Shown: piece after piece, positions 20,857 through 29,052 of the stretch
Numbering within the stretch: the first letter of the stretch is position 1
How the letters are laid out: every line of letters starts with the position of its first letter
From: an uncultured Pelagibacteraceae bacterium
GTDB lineage: Bacteria; Pseudomonadota; Alphaproteobacteria; Pelagibacterales; Pelagibacteraceae
Reading direction: 5' to 3'
Assembly (NCBI GenBank): GCA_902594235.1
Contig: CACJLJ010000001.1
Span: 124,001 to 188,000 of the forward strand
Length of the DNA: 64,000 bases
The notes under the pieces: generated by a model
Told to the model about the DNA's origin: nothing
Databases searched by the model: none
What the model saw: the letters and a program-made list of their open reading frames with translations, nothing else
Position numbers and translations under genes: made by a program

Positions 20857-21727
20857 CTAAGTCTACTTCCATGCAAATAATTGCATGCTCCTTTTCTCTT
20901 TGATGAGTCTCTATTTCTCTCAAATAAACTAATATTAAATCAAATATAGAAATAATTGAGTGATAAATTTTTTCAAAATTATTCAGATATATCTTTCCTG
21001 ACTTTTCATAATTTCTCATATTACCTTTTTGTAAAATTTTTCGTCCAATCTGTCTGTAAATTCTTCTAGCAACAATTATTGAAAATTTATATCTAAATGG
21101 GATTTTTTGGATAGAGCTAAATGAACTTTCATAAAACAATTCAGCAAGTTTTAAAGTTGCTTGAATATTTTCAAAATCTGGCTTGATATATTCTCTGTTC
21201 ATTTTTTTGTCCTCAATTACATCTCTAGCAATATTTGTTAACTGCATCGCTATACCTAAATCTATTGCTCCTTTTAAAGATCTTCTATCATTTACATTCA
21301 ATATTTTTGACATCATCAAGCCAACTGTTCCAGCAACTCTATATGAATAAATTAACAAGTCTTTTACTGATCTGAAATGTATTTTTTTTTTTAAATCTGA
21401 AGCAACACCATCTATTAAGTCCTCTATTATAATCTTTTTAATTTTATAATTTTCTGCAAGATTAATTATATCTAAAATAATTATTTCATATTCATTAGTT
21501 GAATGTCTATCATTAATATCTAACTTTAGAGAATTTTTAAAAAAAAATTTTATTTTATTAAATTTTTCAATTTTAGAAGCTAAAGAGGATTTCTCATCAG
21601 CTGTATCATCTAGAACTCTGCAAAAAGCATAAAGTTTTGCACAATCTTGGTAAATTTTTTTCGGTAAAAAAAAACCTGCCCAATTGAATGATTTAGCAAA
21701 GATAGCCAGATAATTTTTTTGTGTCAT
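20843..21727 (-). CDS. crtB: Phytoene synthase
   Basis: Condenses two geranylgeranyl diphosphates to phytoene. The two Asp-rich substrate motifs are present: YAFCRVLDDTADE at about residues 28-40, and MQLTNIARDVIED near 166-178 followed by NREYIKPD. The length of 294 aa is typical. The start codon shares one base with the crtI stop (TAATG). The geranylgeranyl diphosphate synthase (crtE) that makes its substrate is not in this window. Confidence 0.95.
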   Translation of the reverse strand: MTQKNYLAIFAKSFNWAGFFLPKKIYQDCAKLYAFCRVLDDTADEKSSLASKIEKFNKIKFFFKNSLKLDINDRHSTNEYEIIILDIINLAENYKIKKIIIEDLIDGVASDLKKKIHFRSVKDLLIYSYRVAGTVGLMMSKILNVNDRRSLKGAIDLGIAMQLTNIARDVIEDKKMNREYIKPDFENIQATLKLAELFYESSFSSIQKIPFRYKFSIIVARRIYRQIGRKILQKGNMRNYEKSGKIYLNNFEKIYHSIISIFDLILVYLREIETHQREKEHAIICMEVDLDERI

Positions 21728-23187
21728 TAAATTATTTTATCTAATACTTTTGCTGATGATAAAACTCCTGGTACACCAGCACCAGGATGTGTGCCAGCTC
21801 CAACAAAATATAATCCGTCATATATCTCAGATTTATTATGAAATCTAAAATAAGCTGATTGTGAAAATTTTGGCTGTATTGAAAAACCAGAACCATATTT
21901 TGTATTAAGATCTTTTTCAAAATAATCAGGTGTTAGATAAAAATCTTCAATTATATTATCTCTTAGGTTAGGCATTAAATCATTTTCCATTTTATCAATT
22001 ACTAAATTTTTCATTTTTTCGCCCTCAATTTTCCAATCTATTTTGGATTGGTTATTAGGAACTGGAACTAAAACATAAAAGCAATCACGTCCTTCTGGTG
22101 CCATTGATTTATCGGTGGCTGATGGTCTGTGAAGATAGTAACTAATATCATTATTTAATTTTTTGTTATCAAATATATCGTCAAGATGTTCTTTATATTT
22201 GTTGCCAAATTTTATTGTGTGGTGTTCCACATTCGAATATGTTTTTTTTGTTCCGAAATAATAAACAAATAAACCCATTGAATATTCCATTCTTTTTTTT
22301 TTCCATTTAAATAAGAATGAATTATTAGCATTTCCGTTTAGCATTTTTTCATAAACTGCAGGTGGATCGGCATTACAAATAACATTTTGAGAATGAACTA
22401 TAGTTAGATCATTTAGTTGTATTCCATCAATTTTATTATTTTTGGTAATTAATTTATTCACTTCATTTCCTTTTATTATTTTTATACCAACTTCATTCAT
22501 TAACTTTTCAAACCCTTTAATTATGTTTCCAGTTCCACCCATAGAATAATGTATCCCCCATTTTTTTTCTAAGTATAAAATTAGTCCATAAATTGATGTT
22601 GTAGTGAATGGATTACCGCCGACTAGTAAAGGGTGCATACTTAACATTCTTCTTAATTTTTCATTTTTTATAAAAGAAGAGACTAATGAATAAACTGATT
22701 TGTAACTTTTAAGTTTTAAAAGCGCTGGTAATTGTTGAATCATTATAAATGGATTGTCGAATGGAATATCAGCAAGTTCTGTAAAACCTTTATCAAAAAT
22801 CTTTTTTGTAAAATTTACTAATTTTTCATAACCAACTACATCTTCTTTACTAATTTTTTCAATTTGTTTTTTCATATCTATTTCATCTCCAGAGTAATTA
22901 AATCTAGTTTTGTCCTCAAAAATGAATTGATACCAAATCTTTAAAGGCCTAAGCTCTATGTAATCTTTTGGATCTTTCTCAAATAATTCAAATAATTCGT
23001 TTATTAAATATGGAGCAGTAATTACAGTCGGTCCACCATCATATGTAAAACCATTTCTTTTGAATACTCTAGCTCTTCCTCCAAGATCTGGATGTTTTTC
23101 AATTAAAGTGACATCATGACCTTTTGCTTTTAGACGAAGTGCAGCAGCTATGCCTCCAAAACCAGACCCAATTACAATTGAATTCAT
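21727..23187 (-). CDS. crtI: Phytoene desaturase (lycopene-forming)
   Basis: FAD enzyme that introduces four double bases-spaced desaturations into phytoene to give lycopene. The N-terminal FAD motif VIGSGFGGIAAALRL and LGGRARVFKRNGFTYDGGPTV are characteristic of CrtI. The C-terminal FAD-binding motif GLYFVGAGTHPGAGVPGVL lies near residues 461-479. The length of 486 aa is typical. It is the first carotenoid gene, 39 bases after atpF, and I see no strong terminator between them. Confidence 0.95.
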   Translation of the reverse strand: MNSIVIGSGFGGIAAALRLKAKGHDVTLIEKHPDLGGRARVFKRNGFTYDGGPTVITAPYLINELFELFEKDPKDYIELRPLKIWYQFIFEDKTRFNYSGDEIDMKKQIEKISKEDVVGYEKLVNFTKKIFDKGFTELADIPFDNPFIMIQQLPALLKLKSYKSVYSLVSSFIKNEKLRRMLSMHPLLVGGNPFTTTSIYGLILYLEKKWGIHYSMGGTGNIIKGFEKLMNEVGIKIIKGNEVNKLITKNNKIDGIQLNDLTIVHSQNVICNADPPAVYEKMLNGNANNSFLFKWKKKRMEYSMGLFVYYFGTKKTYSNVEHHTIKFGNKYKEHLDDIFDNKKLNNDISYYLHRPSATDKSMAPEGRDCFYVLVPVPNNQSKIDWKIEGEKMKNLVIDKMENDLMPNLRDNIIEDFYLTPDYFEKDLNTKYGSGFSIQPKFSQSAYFRFHNKSEIYDGLYFVGAGTHPGAGVPGVLSSAKVLDKII

Positions 23188-23226
23188 TATGATAATTTAT
23201 AGTTTTTTAAAAAAATTGTAAGAGGA

Positions 23227-23724
23227 TTATGAGTTAATTTTTTTTAATTCCTCTTTAGTTTCATTCAGATTTTTTTGAAACAATGCATCTAATTTAGATT
23301 TATCTATAGAGGTTGTAATAATTTTTTTTACAGAATCCACAGCAATTTTGACTGATGCATTTCTAATCTCTTTAATTGCAGCTTCTTTCATTTGAGAAAT
23401 CTTATTTTCAGTTGAATTTTTTTTTATTTCTGAAGATTTGTGGAATTTGTCATTTAATTCAATAATTAATCTGTCACTGTCTTTTTTTGCCTGTGATAAA
23501 ATATCGTCACTTACTGATTGCGCAGTATTCAATTTTTTTTGAGCATTATCTAATAATATTTTTGCCTCGGTTCTTAATTTTTCACTTTCATCTATTTCAT
23601 TTTTGATGTCCGTAATTAGTTGAACGAGTATTCCATTAACTTTTTGAGGAATTTTTAAATATATCAGTCCGCCAAAAAAAATAAAAAAAGAAACTGCTAC
23701 CCAAAAAGTTGAATCAATTGCCAT
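23227..23724 (-). CDS. atpF: ATP synthase F0 subunit b
   Basis: Peripheral-stalk subunit linking F0 to F1. An N-terminal membrane helix (about 7-24) is followed by a long charged coiled coil to the C-terminus. I start it at the ATG that gives MAIDSTFWVAVSF, because b subunits begin just before the helix. An ATG 36 bases upstream is in frame but would add an unlikely basic extension. The length is 165 aa from this start. It overlaps the b' gene by 11 bases and is the last ATP synthase gene of the block; F1 genes are not in the window. Confidence 0.9.
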   Translation of the reverse strand: MAIDSTFWVAVSFFIFFGGLIYLKIPQKVNGILVQLITDIKNEIDESEKLRTEAKILLDNAQKKLNTAQSVSDDILSQAKKDSDRLIIELNDKFHKSSEIKKNSTENKISQMKEAAIKEIRNASVKIAVDSVKKIITTSIDKSKLDALFQKNLNETKEELKKINS

Positions 23725-24304
23725 AATACTTATCACTATTTTTTTTTGAAAGGTCATCAACTATTGCTGAAATACTACTATTATTCACATCTGCTCCAAT
23801 TAAGTTTTTTAGTATTTCCGAGGATGTTTCAATTGCTATCTTATTAATTTTTTCTGGAGCAGCTTTTTTTAAAACACTAATTTCCTCTTCAACTTTTTTT
23901 ATTTCCTCATCTATTTGTTTTTCTAATGCATCTCTTTTAGCATTTATATCTTTTAAAGCTTTCTCTCTTGTTTCTTTAAAGATATTTTTTGCTTCTAGTT
24001 TAGTTTTTGAAATTATCTTATCATACTCTTCAAGCTTGGACTCACTTTCTTTTCTCTGCTTTTCCGCAGCCTCAATATTTTCTTGTATTTGAGATTTTCT
24101 CAATTCTAAATTTGCACTTATTTTAGGCAATATCAGTTTTGACAAAATGACATATAAAATACCAAATGTTAACGTGAGCCAAAAAATTTGAGAAATCCAA
24201 AACTCAGGATTTAATTGAGGCATACCCCCACTTTCAGCTGCAAAAACCTCTTTTAAAAAAAAGAGGTTTAAAAATATTGACTGGATAATATATTTTTTTA
24301 TCAT
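23714..24304 (-). CDS. atpF': ATP synthase F0 subunit b'
   Basis: Second, diverged b-type stalk subunit, as found in alphaproteobacteria and phototrophs. The N-terminus has a hydrophobic stretch (about 6-22) resembling a signal or first helix. Then comes GGMPQLNPEFWISQIFWLTLTFG and a long alpha-helical charged domain. The motif MPQLNPEFW is typical of b'. The length of 196 aa is typical. It lies six bases after atpE. Confidence 0.92.
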   Translation of the reverse strand: MIKKYIIQSIFLNLFFLKEVFAAESGGMPQLNPEFWISQIFWLTLTFGILYVILSKLILPKISANLELRKSQIQENIEAAEKQRKESESKLEEYDKIISKTKLEAKNIFKETREKALKDINAKRDALEKQIDEEIKKVEEEISVLKKAAPEKINKIAIETSSEILKNLIGADVNNSSISAIVDDLSKKNSDKYYGN

Positions 24305-24309
24305 TAACT

Positions 24310-24537
24310 TTAAAAAGCAAAAAGAATAATTAATGCAACAACTAATCCAAATAGACCTGTTGCTTCTGCAAGTGCAAAACCTAAAAGCAAATTAGGAAAT
24401 TGTTTTTGTGCCGCAGAAGGATTTCTCATTGCTCCTGATAAATAATTTCCAAAAATTATTCCAATTCCGACCCCAGCTCCAGCTAATGCTATTGCTGCCA
24501 AACCTGCTCCGATCATTTTTGCTGCTTCTAATTCCAT
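24310..24537 (-). CDS. atpE: ATP synthase F0 subunit c
   Basis: Proteolipid that forms the proton-driven c-ring. Two helices are joined by a polar loop (around RNPSAAQKQF). The ion-binding carboxylate is Glu in the second helix (FALAEATGLFGLV). No second polar sodium-ligand residues stand out, so a proton ring is likely. The length of 75 aa is standard. A strong Shine-Dalgarno sequence precedes it, unlike most genes here. Confidence 0.96.
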   Translation of the reverse strand: MELEAAKMIGAGLAAIALAGAGVGIGIIFGNYLSGAMRNPSAAQKQFPNLLLGFALAEATGLFGLVVALIILFAF

Positions 24538-24542
24538 TATAT

Positions 24543-24548
24543 CCTCCT
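24543..24548 (-). promoter_or_regulatory. Strong Shine-Dalgarno sequence for atpE
   Basis: On the minus strand AGGAGG stands five bases before the atpE start codon. This is a full match to the anti-SD core, while most starts in the window have weak or no SD. Subunit c is needed in many more copies than the other F0 subunits, so strong translation initiation fits its stoichiometry. Confidence 0.7.
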
Positions 24549-24555
24549 ATGTTTG

Positions 24556-25290
24556 TTAATGGTGTAGATTTAATGCATCATTTAAATAGATGCATGTTAA
24601 AATTGCAAACACATATGCTTGAAGAAAAGCAACTAAGATCTCCAAACCTGTTAATGCAACTGAAAAACTCAGTGGAAGCCAACCACCGACTATTCCAAGG
24701 CTTATAACAAAGCCTCCGAAAACTTTCATCATTGTATGACCTGCCATCATATTTGCAAAAAGTCTCACTGATAGACTGATAGGTCTGCTTAAGTATGAAA
24801 TTATTTCAATAATAACTATTAAAGGCAATAATACAACTGGTACTCCACTTGGAACAAATAATTTTAGATAACCAAAACCATGTTTCATAAAACCAATTAG
24901 TGTTACTCCTATAAATATAAAAGCTGCTAAAACAAAAGTTACAATTATATGACTTGTTACAGTAAAGGTGTAAGGAATCATGCCAAACATGTTACAGAAA
25001 AGAACAAACATAAATAATGAAAATATAAATGCAAAGTAAGGTTTCGCTTTTGATCCTGCAGTGTCACTAATCATTTTTGAGACAAATGTATAACTTAGTT
25101 CACCTAAGAGCTGAATTTTACTTGGTATTATAGAATTTCTTTTTGAACCTAAATTGAAAATAATTAAAATTGCAACGCAACTTATTACCATAAACAAACT
25201 TGCATTTGTAAATGAAATATCAAAAGCTCCTATTTTGATTTCTGGCCCAATTCTATAAACTTCAAATTGAGTCATTGGATTAGCTGCCAT
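24556..25290 (-). CDS. atpB: ATP synthase F0 subunit a
   Basis: Multi-helix stator subunit forming the two proton half-channels. The essential Arg is in the helix containing SLSVRLFANMMAGH near residues 173-186. The last helices contain LEILVAFLQAYVFAILTCIYL. The length of 244 aa is typical of the alphaproteobacterial form. It sits nine bases after atpI and 18 bases before atpE. Confidence 0.97.
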   Translation of the reverse strand: MAANPMTQFEVYRIGPEIKIGAFDISFTNASLFMVISCVAILIIFNLGSKRNSIIPSKIQLLGELSYTFVSKMISDTAGSKAKPYFAFIFSLFMFVLFCNMFGMIPYTFTVTSHIIVTFVLAAFIFIGVTLIGFMKHGFGYLKLFVPSGVPVVLLPLIVIIEIISYLSRPISLSVRLFANMMAGHTMMKVFGGFVISLGIVGGWLPLSFSVALTGLEILVAFLQAYVFAILTCIYLNDALNLHH

Positions 25291-25298
25291 ATATCTAT

Positions 25299-25574
25299 CT
25301 ATTTTTGCATATTTTTAGCAGATCTGATCACGTTTGTAATACCGGCAACCACACCTACAAAAAAAAAAATTAAAATTAACCAAGGTTTAGTACCAAAGGT
25401 CTTGTCTAAAATAAACCCAATAATTGTCCCTACAGCTACAGCTGAAACTAGCTCAGTACTAAGCTTAAAAGCACTGCCAATTGGTGATGGATTGTGTTTT
25501 TTGTTATCATAATCTCTTTTTGATGCCTTTTTTTTTGCAATCTCTAAGCGAGTTTTAAAGTGATCTTTGGACAT
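25299..25574 (-). CDS. atpI: ATP synthase protein I
   Basis: Small two-helix membrane protein encoded at the head of the F0 operon; homologues help assemble the c-ring. A basic N-terminus (about 1-30) precedes helix one (about 40-60, with VGTIIGFILDKTFGTKPW) and helix two (about 65-84). The sequence fits the AtpI/Gcp-like family common in alphaproteobacteria. The length of 91 aa is typical. It lies 12 bases after smc on the same strand. Confidence 0.87.
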   Translation of the reverse strand: MSKDHFKTRLEIAKKKASKRDYDNKKHNPSPIGSAFKLSTELVSAVAVGTIIGFILDKTFGTKPWLILIFFFVGVVAGITNVIRSAKNMQK

Positions 25575-25586
25575 TTTAAAATTTTA

Positions 25587-27983
25587 TTATGCAACCATAC
25601 TCTCTGCTTTTTGTAAATCAACAGCAACAAGCTGGCTTATACCTTTCTCAGGCATAGTCACACCATAAAGTCTATTCATTTTTGACATTGTTAAAGCATG
25701 ATGGGTCACAATGATAAATTTAGTGTTAGTTATTTTTGTTAGCTCATCAAGTAAATTACAGAATCTTGTTACATTGGCATCATCTAATGGAGCATCAACT
25801 TCATCTAAAACACAAATTGGAGACGGGTTGGTTAGAAAAACAGCAAAAACTAAAGATAAAGCTGTTAAAGCCTGCTCTCCACCAGATAGTAGAGTAATAG
25901 ATTGAAGTCTTTTACCAGGTGGACTTACCAGCATTTCTAGCCCAGCTTCGAGTGGATCATCAGAGTCTACCAATTCAAGTTTAGCATTTCCTCCATTAAA
26001 CAATTTAGTATAAACTTCATTAAATTTTCTATTAACTTTTTCGAAAGCATCAAAAAGTCTTTCCCTTCCTTTTTGATTTAATTCGTTAATGCTATCTTTT
26101 AATTTGCTTATTGCAGACACTAAATCTGAGCGATCTTGCTCCATTTTTTTTATCTCAGTTTCATACTTATTTGTTTCTTCATCAGCTTTTAAATTTACCG
26201 AACCTAATTTTTCTCTTTCTTGCTTTTTCTTATCTAATAAATCTTCTTGATCAACTGCATCAGGTAGTTCCTCGATGCCATTAAGATTTGAATTTTCTAA
26301 AATATTTTCTTCATTTAAATTTAACTCTGAACTTATTCTATCAATCAAGTCACTTTTTCTTTTTTTTAAACCTTCAATGGTTGCACCAGAGCTAGCTTTT
26401 CTCTCTCTTATTTGTATTGATTGCTCTTGAATTTCATTAAGTTCAGATCTTAAGGCCTCTATTCTATTATCTGTTTCATCTATAATTTTTTCATTTTCAT
26501 TTTTTTCTTTTTCAGAAATTCTTAAATTTTCTGAAATTTGACCTTTCTTTTCAGCTTGTATTTTTGGTTGATTGTCAAGCTTTTCCAATTGATCATTGAA
26601 TTTGTTTTTTCTTTCTGTAAGTTGACTTACCATTTTTTCGGAATTTGATAATAAATTTTTCCAGCTTTCTATTTCTTTATCTATTATCTTAATTCTTTCA
26701 CTTCGTTTTATAGACTCTCTTTTGATATTTTGATTTTTGCTATAATTTTCAGCATAATTTTCTATACTTTTTTCGAAAATTTCTAGAGCATTTACTGCTT
26801 TATCATTTTGTTTTGATGAAATTAGATTCTTAATATTTTCTATTTCAGTTTTTAACTCTTTTTTGGAATGATTTAAATCTTCATTAGATTGTTTCTCAGT
26901 TTCATAATATTTCGAGTCAATTTCAATAAGATCATTTTTTTCTTCTTTAAGTCTTTTTTCATTCGAATTTGCATCAATAATAATTCCTTTTTCTCTTGAA
27001 ATATCTTCATCTAACGTCTGTAAAGATTTTTTAATATTTTTAATTTCATCTTGAGTTCGAGTATTTTCTTCATCAAGACTTTGGAGTTCTAAATTTAATC
27101 TTTGTATTTTAGAGAGATTTTCAATATTTTTCTCTCTTAATGGTGTAACTTTCTCAATTTCAATTTTAATTTTTTTTTCTAGTTGTGTTATTTTATCGTT
27201 AAAACCAGTCACTTCTAAATCAGCCTCTGTATTTATTTCATTTTCAACTCTTATTTCTTTATCAATTTCAAGTAATTTTAAATAATACAATCCAGCTTCA
27301 ATCTTCTTAATTTCATCAGATATATTTTTGTATTTTGTTGCCTCTTCAGCTTGTTTTTTTAGATTAGCCAATTGCCTTTCTTGTTGTCTTCTTAATTCAT
27401 CGGCTCTCTTAAGATTATTTTCTGCTGCACTTAATCTTAATTCTGCCTCGTGTCTTCGAACATGTAAACCTGAAATACCTGCGGCCTCCTCTAAAATTGC
27501 TCTTCTATCCGTTGGTTTAGCCGTAACTAGTGCTCCAATCCTGCCTTGGCTTATCAAAGACGGTGAATGAGCTCCTGTGGATAAATCTGCAAAAAACATT
27601 TGAGCATCTCTTGCTCTTACCTCTTTGTCATTTATATAAAATTTTGAACCCTTATCTTTTTCGATTTTTCTTCTGATGTTTATTTCGTCTATTTGTTTGT
27701 ACTGACCAGGACCTTGACTATCTTTATTTTCAACAGTGATTGAGACTTCAGCAATATTCTTTGATGTCTTGTTCGAAGTTCCTGAAAAGATAACATCCTC
27801 CATCCCAGAACCTCGCAAACTTTTAGCAGATGTTTCGCCCATAACCCATCTTAGTGATTCCACTATGTTAGATTTTCCACAACCATTAGGCCCAACAATA
27901 CCTGTTAGCCCATCTTCAATTAAGAAATTGGTTCTATCTGCGAAGGATTTGAATCCATTGAGTTGAATTTTTTTAAACTCCAT
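25587..27983 (-). CDS. smc: Chromosome segregation ATPase SMC, short form with no recognisable hinge
   Basis: Condensin ATPase. The N-terminal head has FKSFADRTNF, Walker A GPNGCGKSN (31-39), and the Q-loop/coil start ISGLHVRRHEAELRLSAAE. The C-terminal head has LLSGGEQ at 698 and Walker B VLDEVDAPLDD near 725. Both match alphaproteobacterial SMC closely, including EKLGSVNLKADEE. The chain is only 798 aa, while bacterial SMC is usually about 1150. Between the heads I see only charged coiled coil (about 175-640), with a short break near 383-412. No glycine-rich hinge domain and no Rad50-type CxxC hook are visible. The reading frame is continuous. Upstream neighbours are dsbA-like and dciA, the usual order. 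Confidence 0.93.
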   Translation of the reverse strand: MEFKKIQLNGFKSFADRTNFLIEDGLTGIVGPNGCGKSNIVESLRWVMGETSAKSLRGSGMEDVIFSGTSNKTSKNIAEVSITVENKDSQGPGQYKQIDEINIRRKIEKDKGSKFYINDKEVRARDAQMFFADLSTGAHSPSLISQGRIGALVTAKPTDRRAILEEAAGISGLHVRRHEAELRLSAAENNLKRADELRRQQERQLANLKKQAEEATKYKNISDEIKKIEAGLYYLKLLEIDKEIRVENEINTEADLEVTGFNDKITQLEKKIKIEIEKVTPLREKNIENLSKIQRLNLELQSLDEENTRTQDEIKNIKKSLQTLDEDISREKGIIIDANSNEKRLKEEKNDLIEIDSKYYETEKQSNEDLNHSKKELKTEIENIKNLISSKQNDKAVNALEIFEKSIENYAENYSKNQNIKRESIKRSERIKIIDKEIESWKNLLSNSEKMVSQLTERKNKFNDQLEKLDNQPKIQAEKKGQISENLRISEKEKNENEKIIDETDNRIEALRSELNEIQEQSIQIRERKASSGATIEGLKKRKSDLIDRISSELNLNEENILENSNLNGIEELPDAVDQEDLLDKKKQEREKLGSVNLKADEETNKYETEIKKMEQDRSDLVSAISKLKDSINELNQKGRERLFDAFEKVNRKFNEVYTKLFNGGNAKLELVDSDDPLEAGLEMLVSPPGKRLQSITLLSGGEQALTALSLVFAVFLTNPSPICVLDEVDAPLDDANVTRFCNLLDELTKITNTKFIIVTHHALTMSKMNRLYGVTMPEKGISQLVAVDLQKAESMVA

Positions 27984-27991
27984 AAACTAAC

Positions 27992-28567
27992 TTATATCAG
28001 TTTTTCTAGAGATTTTTTTAAATTTTTATAATTAAGTGTTTTTTCAAACTTTTTGTTATTTATAATAATCGTAGGAGTAGCATTTATCTGAAATTTCTTT
28101 GTTCCCTCGATTCTATCATTTAAAATAAAGTCTTCTATTTTTTTATTTTCAATACATTCATCATAATTAATTTCAAAGCCCTCTTTTTCCAAAAAAATTT
28201 TAAGACTATCATTTATTTGTTCAATAGAGTTTCCTTTTACCCACTTTTGTTGATTTAGATACAAACTTTCTAAAATGTCTAAACTTTTACCTTCATTACA
28301 TTGAGCAACTTTTGATGCATTTAAAGCAGCCAGGTCTAAAGGAAAATGTCTAAATTCTATTTTTGCTAATCCTTTATCAATATAATCTTTTTTAAGTTGT
28401 GGATAAATATTTTTATGAAAATCTGCACAATGACTACAAGTTAAAGACTCATATGCAATAATTACTATTTTAGCATCTTGATTTCCAGATACTATTCTTT
28501 TTGTTTCAGCATTAATATTTGAAATTGAAATAAAAAATAAAGTTAAAATTATTATTATTTTTTTCAT
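27992..28567 (-). CDS. Exported DsbA-family thiol-disulfide oxidoreductase
   Basis: Periplasmic thioredoxin-fold protein. A signal peptide covers about residues 1-20 (ending around ISNINAE). The active site is CSHC within YESLTCSHCADFHKNIYP, near residues 36-53. The cis-Pro loop INATPTIIIN is near 162. The CSHC dipeptide and the fold fit DsbA/BdbD oxidases or ScsC-like isomerases; which partner it has cannot be told. At 191 aa it is normal. It overlaps the dciA stop by four bases, in the dciA-dsbA-smc order common in alphaproteobacteria. Confidence 0.88.
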   Translation of the reverse strand: MKKIIIILTLFFISISNINAETKRIVSGNQDAKIVIIAYESLTCSHCADFHKNIYPQLKKDYIDKGLAKIEFRHFPLDLAALNASKVAQCNEGKSLDILESLYLNQQKWVKGNSIEQINDSLKIFLEKEGFEINYDECIENKKIEDFILNDRIEGTKKFQINATPTIIINNKKFEKTLNYKNLKKSLEKLI

Positions 28568-29052
28568 TGGTTTTTAAAAACTTTTGTTAATTCAATTAGA
28601 GATTTTCTAATTTTTTCATTTTTAACATCATTAATTTTTTTTTGGTAATTATTTTTTGTCACGTTTTTTTTCAAAATATTATCATCTTTAGAAATTTTAA
28701 GTTCTTCTTCAAAACTCGTAAATTTAATCTTTTCTACAACTGTATTTCCAAAAAAATTATTGATCCTATCTATGATTTCTTTTTTTGAATATTCTAAATC
28801 AACCTCATGACCTCTTTTTACCATTATTAGAAGGGTACTAACTCCAAATTTATTTGAATTCTTAAATGATTTTGGGTAACAAAATTTAAAGAGATTTTCT
28901 CCAACTATGTTTTTCCAGTTATTTAAAGTTTCTGAATAAATTTGGCCTCTTTTATTGATAACTTTTTTTATATTTTTTGGCAAAGTGTCTTTTAAGGATC
29001 TTAAACCTTGAATGGAACTAAATCTCTGCTTAGTATTATTTTTATATTGCAT
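28564..29052 (-). CDS. dciA: DciA/DUF721 family protein (probable replicative helicase operator)
   Basis: DciA proteins interact with DnaB and help load the helicase in bacteria without DnaC. The central DUF721 domain is visible: WKNIVGENLFKFCYPKSF near residues 46-63, then a beta segment TLLIMVKRGHEVDLEYSKKEIIDRIN near 74-99. The C-terminal 40 residues are basic and low in complexity. The length is 162 aa. Its ATG is immediately adjacent, back to back, to the mutY ATG. Confidence 0.78.
   Translation of the reverse strand: MQYKNNTKQRFSSIQGLRSLKDTLPKNIKKVINKRGQIYSETLNNWKNIVGENLFKFCYPKSFKNSNKFGVSTLLIMVKRGHEVDLEYSKKEIIDRINNFFGNTVVEKIKFTSFEEELKISKDDNILKKNVTKNNYQKKINDVKNEKIRKSLIELTKVFKNQ

Noticed and set aside
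23188-23226. Terminator between atpF and crtI
   Set aside because: Only a weak T7/A6 self-complementarity is present, without a G/C stem, so I treat the region as probable read-through.
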